Below are positions 62,894-64,000 of a DNA stretch of 64,000 bases, in pieces. This DNA is from Nansenia antarctica (Eukaryota > Chordata > Actinopteri > Argentiniformes > Microstomatidae), in the NCBI GenBank assembly GCA_963989245.1, contig OZ022348.1:35744931-35808930 (forward strand). Reading direction: 5' to 3'. Made by a program: the position numbers and the translations under genes. How positions within the stretch are numbered: the first letter of the stretch is position 1; every line of letters starts with the position of its first letter. The notes below the pieces were generated by a model. It was not told where the DNA came from. It saw only the letters and a list, made by a program, of their open reading frames with translations, and made no database searches.

Positions 62894-63153
62894 AAAACAG
62901 CTCTCGAAGAGATTGTCAAAAGAGACTCCGAAAACGAAACGTTGATCACTTTTGAGCAAAAGGCTGCACACACGCAATTCAAGTTGCTCTGATTGTCATT
63001 TAGAGTTACATTATAGGAGCATTCAGCAACAAGTCAAAATGTGCTCCAGAAAAGCAGAAAACAACACTGATAGAACTTGAGAACGAATGCAAAAACAGTC
63101 CACTCTCAGAACAGGCCGCTTGGACACTTTCAGAACAGCTCTGTTAATGACTG
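62894..63153. repeat. Short-class monomer (260 bp), last in window
   Basis: Standard short-class copy outside the duplication. Its follower (63154) has T36, T54 and A114, plus private changes TTTGGAG (63214), ATTCGAG (63241) and T153 (63306, CpG loss). Confidence 0.94.
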
Positions 63154-63966
63154 AAAACAGCTCTCGAAGAGATTGTCAAAAGAGACTCTGAAAACGAAAC
63201 GTTGATTACTTTGGAGCAAAAGGCTGCACACACGCAATTCGAGTTGCTCTGATTGTCATTTAGAGTAACATTATAGGATTATTCAACAACAAGTCAAAAT
63301 GTGCTTGTGAAAGGCAGAAAACAACACTTTGATAGTTTGATATAACTTGAGAACGAATGCAAAAAACAGTCCACTCTCAGAACAGGCCGCTTGGACACTT
63401 TCAGAACAGCTCTGTTAATGACTGAAAACAGCTCTCGAAGAGATTGTCAAAAGAGACTCCGAAAACGAAACGTTGATCACTTTTGAGCAAAAGGCTGCAC
63501 ACACGCAATTCAAGTTGCTCTGATTGTCATTTAGAGTTACATTATAGGATTATTCAACAACAAGTCAAAATGTGCTCGTGAAAGGCAGAAAACAACACTT
63601 TGATAGTTTGATATAACTTGAGAACGAATGCAAAAAACAGTCCACTCTAAGAACAGGCCGCTTGGACACTTTCAGAACAGCTCTGTTAATGACTGAAAAC
63701 AGCTCTCGAAGAGATTGTCAAAAGAGACTCCGAAAACGAAACGTTGATCACTTTTGAGCAAAAGGCTGCACACACGCAATTCAAGTTGCTCTGATTGTCA
63801 TTTAGAGTTACATTATAGGATTATTCAACAACAAGTCAAAATGTGCTCGTGAAAGGCAGAAAACAACACTTTGATAGTTTGATATAACTTGAGAACGAAT
63901 GCAAAAAACAGTCCACTCTCAGAACAGGCCGCTTGGACACTTTCAGAACAGCTCTGTTAATGACTG

Positions 63967-64000
63967 AAAACAGCTCTCGAAGAGATTGTCAAAAGAGACT
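63967..64000. repeat. Partial monomer at window end (34 bases)
   Basis: First 34 positions of another monomer in the same phase. The array therefore continues beyond the window. Confidence 0.98.

Larger units (their letters stand above)
1..64000. repeat. Satellite DNA array, 271-bp monomer, fills the window
   Basis: Every base belongs to a head-to-tail monomer, all in one orientation, and both edges of the array lie outside the window. I placed monomer starts at each copy of AAAACAGCTCTCGAAGAG and counted 237 complete monomers plus 34 bases. Full-length monomers are 271 bp with few exceptions; 23 monomers belong to a short class of about 260 bp. Copies within a class differ by only a few substitutions. 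No unique sequence, transposon or inversion interrupts the array. Family recognition: none; I cannot match it to a named satellite. Role is inferred only from class: arrays like this normally form constitutive heterochromatin, often at centromeres. Confidence 0.98.
46499..64000. repeat. Right flank: mixed long and short monomers
   Basis: Sixty-five complete monomers, thirteen of them short, plus a 34-base partial monomer at 63967-64000. The subfamilies match the left flank: short monomers, their T36/T54 followers, T62 short copies, A154 (GCTCATG) copies and T87 copies. The E type of the core is absent. A 6,718-bp tandem duplication occupies most of the flank, and a 1,615-bp duplication is nested in it. 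The last 850 bp carry several private changes (T153, and single substitutions at 63214 and 63241), so the array is slightly more diverged there. Confidence 0.9.

Noticed and set aside
1..64000. CRISPR array
   Set aside because: There are no unique spacers between repeats. The whole 271-bp unit repeats, far longer than CRISPR repeats, and no cas genes are present.
1..64000. Tandem exons or a repetitive protein gene
   Set aside because: The monomer is 271 bp, which is 1 modulo 3, so frames rotate with every copy and stops appear in all frames. No long frame exists on either strand.
1..64000. Telomeric repeat or transposon insertions
   Set aside because: I found no TTAGGG-type runs, terminal repeats or interruptions in the monomer phase; every monomer junction is accounted for.

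Overview
The whole 64 kb window is one uninterrupted head-to-tail tandem array of a single satellite DNA family. I see no gene, RNA gene, mobile element, CRISPR array or unique sequence anywhere in it. With position 1 taken as monomer position 1, there are 237 complete monomers and a 34-base partial monomer at the end. Of these, 214 belong to the full-length class (about 271 bp) and 23 to a short class (about 260 bp). The monomer lengths, including the ten monomers that depart by 1 or 3 bp from their class length, add up exactly to 64,000. The consensus is 38.7% GC and strand-asymmetric (101 A, 65 T, 53 C, 52 G on the + strand). Such an array points to the heterochromatin of a eukaryote, such as a centromeric, pericentromeric, subtelomeric or sex-chromosome block. 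Many private variants look like CpG decay, which suggests a genome with CpG methylation. I do not recognise the monomer and cannot name the species.

Layout. (1) Left flank, 1-15062: 56 monomers, 10 of them short, with irregular order and a 2,943-bp tandem duplication that seems to start before the window. (2) Core, 15063-46498: 116 monomers, none short, with a net length of exactly 116 x 271 bp. Most of it is a higher-order repeat (HOR) of eight monomer types with a period of 2,168 bp. I use this code for monomer positions 36/54/114/225: A = T,T,A,C; B = C,C,T,C; C = C,C,T,A; D = T,C,T,C; H = T,C,T,A; E = C,C,T,A plus G205 and A232. The HOR order is A-B-C-D-E-D-C-H. Clean 8-mers are mixed with 7-, 12-, 13- and 16-monomer versions that look like products of unequal exchange. 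(3) Right flank, 46499-64000: short monomers return (13 of 65), with a 6,718-bp tandem duplication (about 49028-62463) that itself carries a 1,615-bp duplication.

The two flanks share the same subfamilies and even the same ordered variant haplotypes, although the core separates them. The simplest reading is that an older mixed array was invaded, or expanded from within, by a younger HOR. A five-monomer fragment of that HOR (B-C-D-E-D) lies in the left flank at 9145-10499 and may be its source or a spill-over. The array has no coding capacity. The monomer length is 1 modulo 3, so any stop codon in the monomer falls in every frame within three copies. All variant calls were made by eye; breakpoints are given as intervals.
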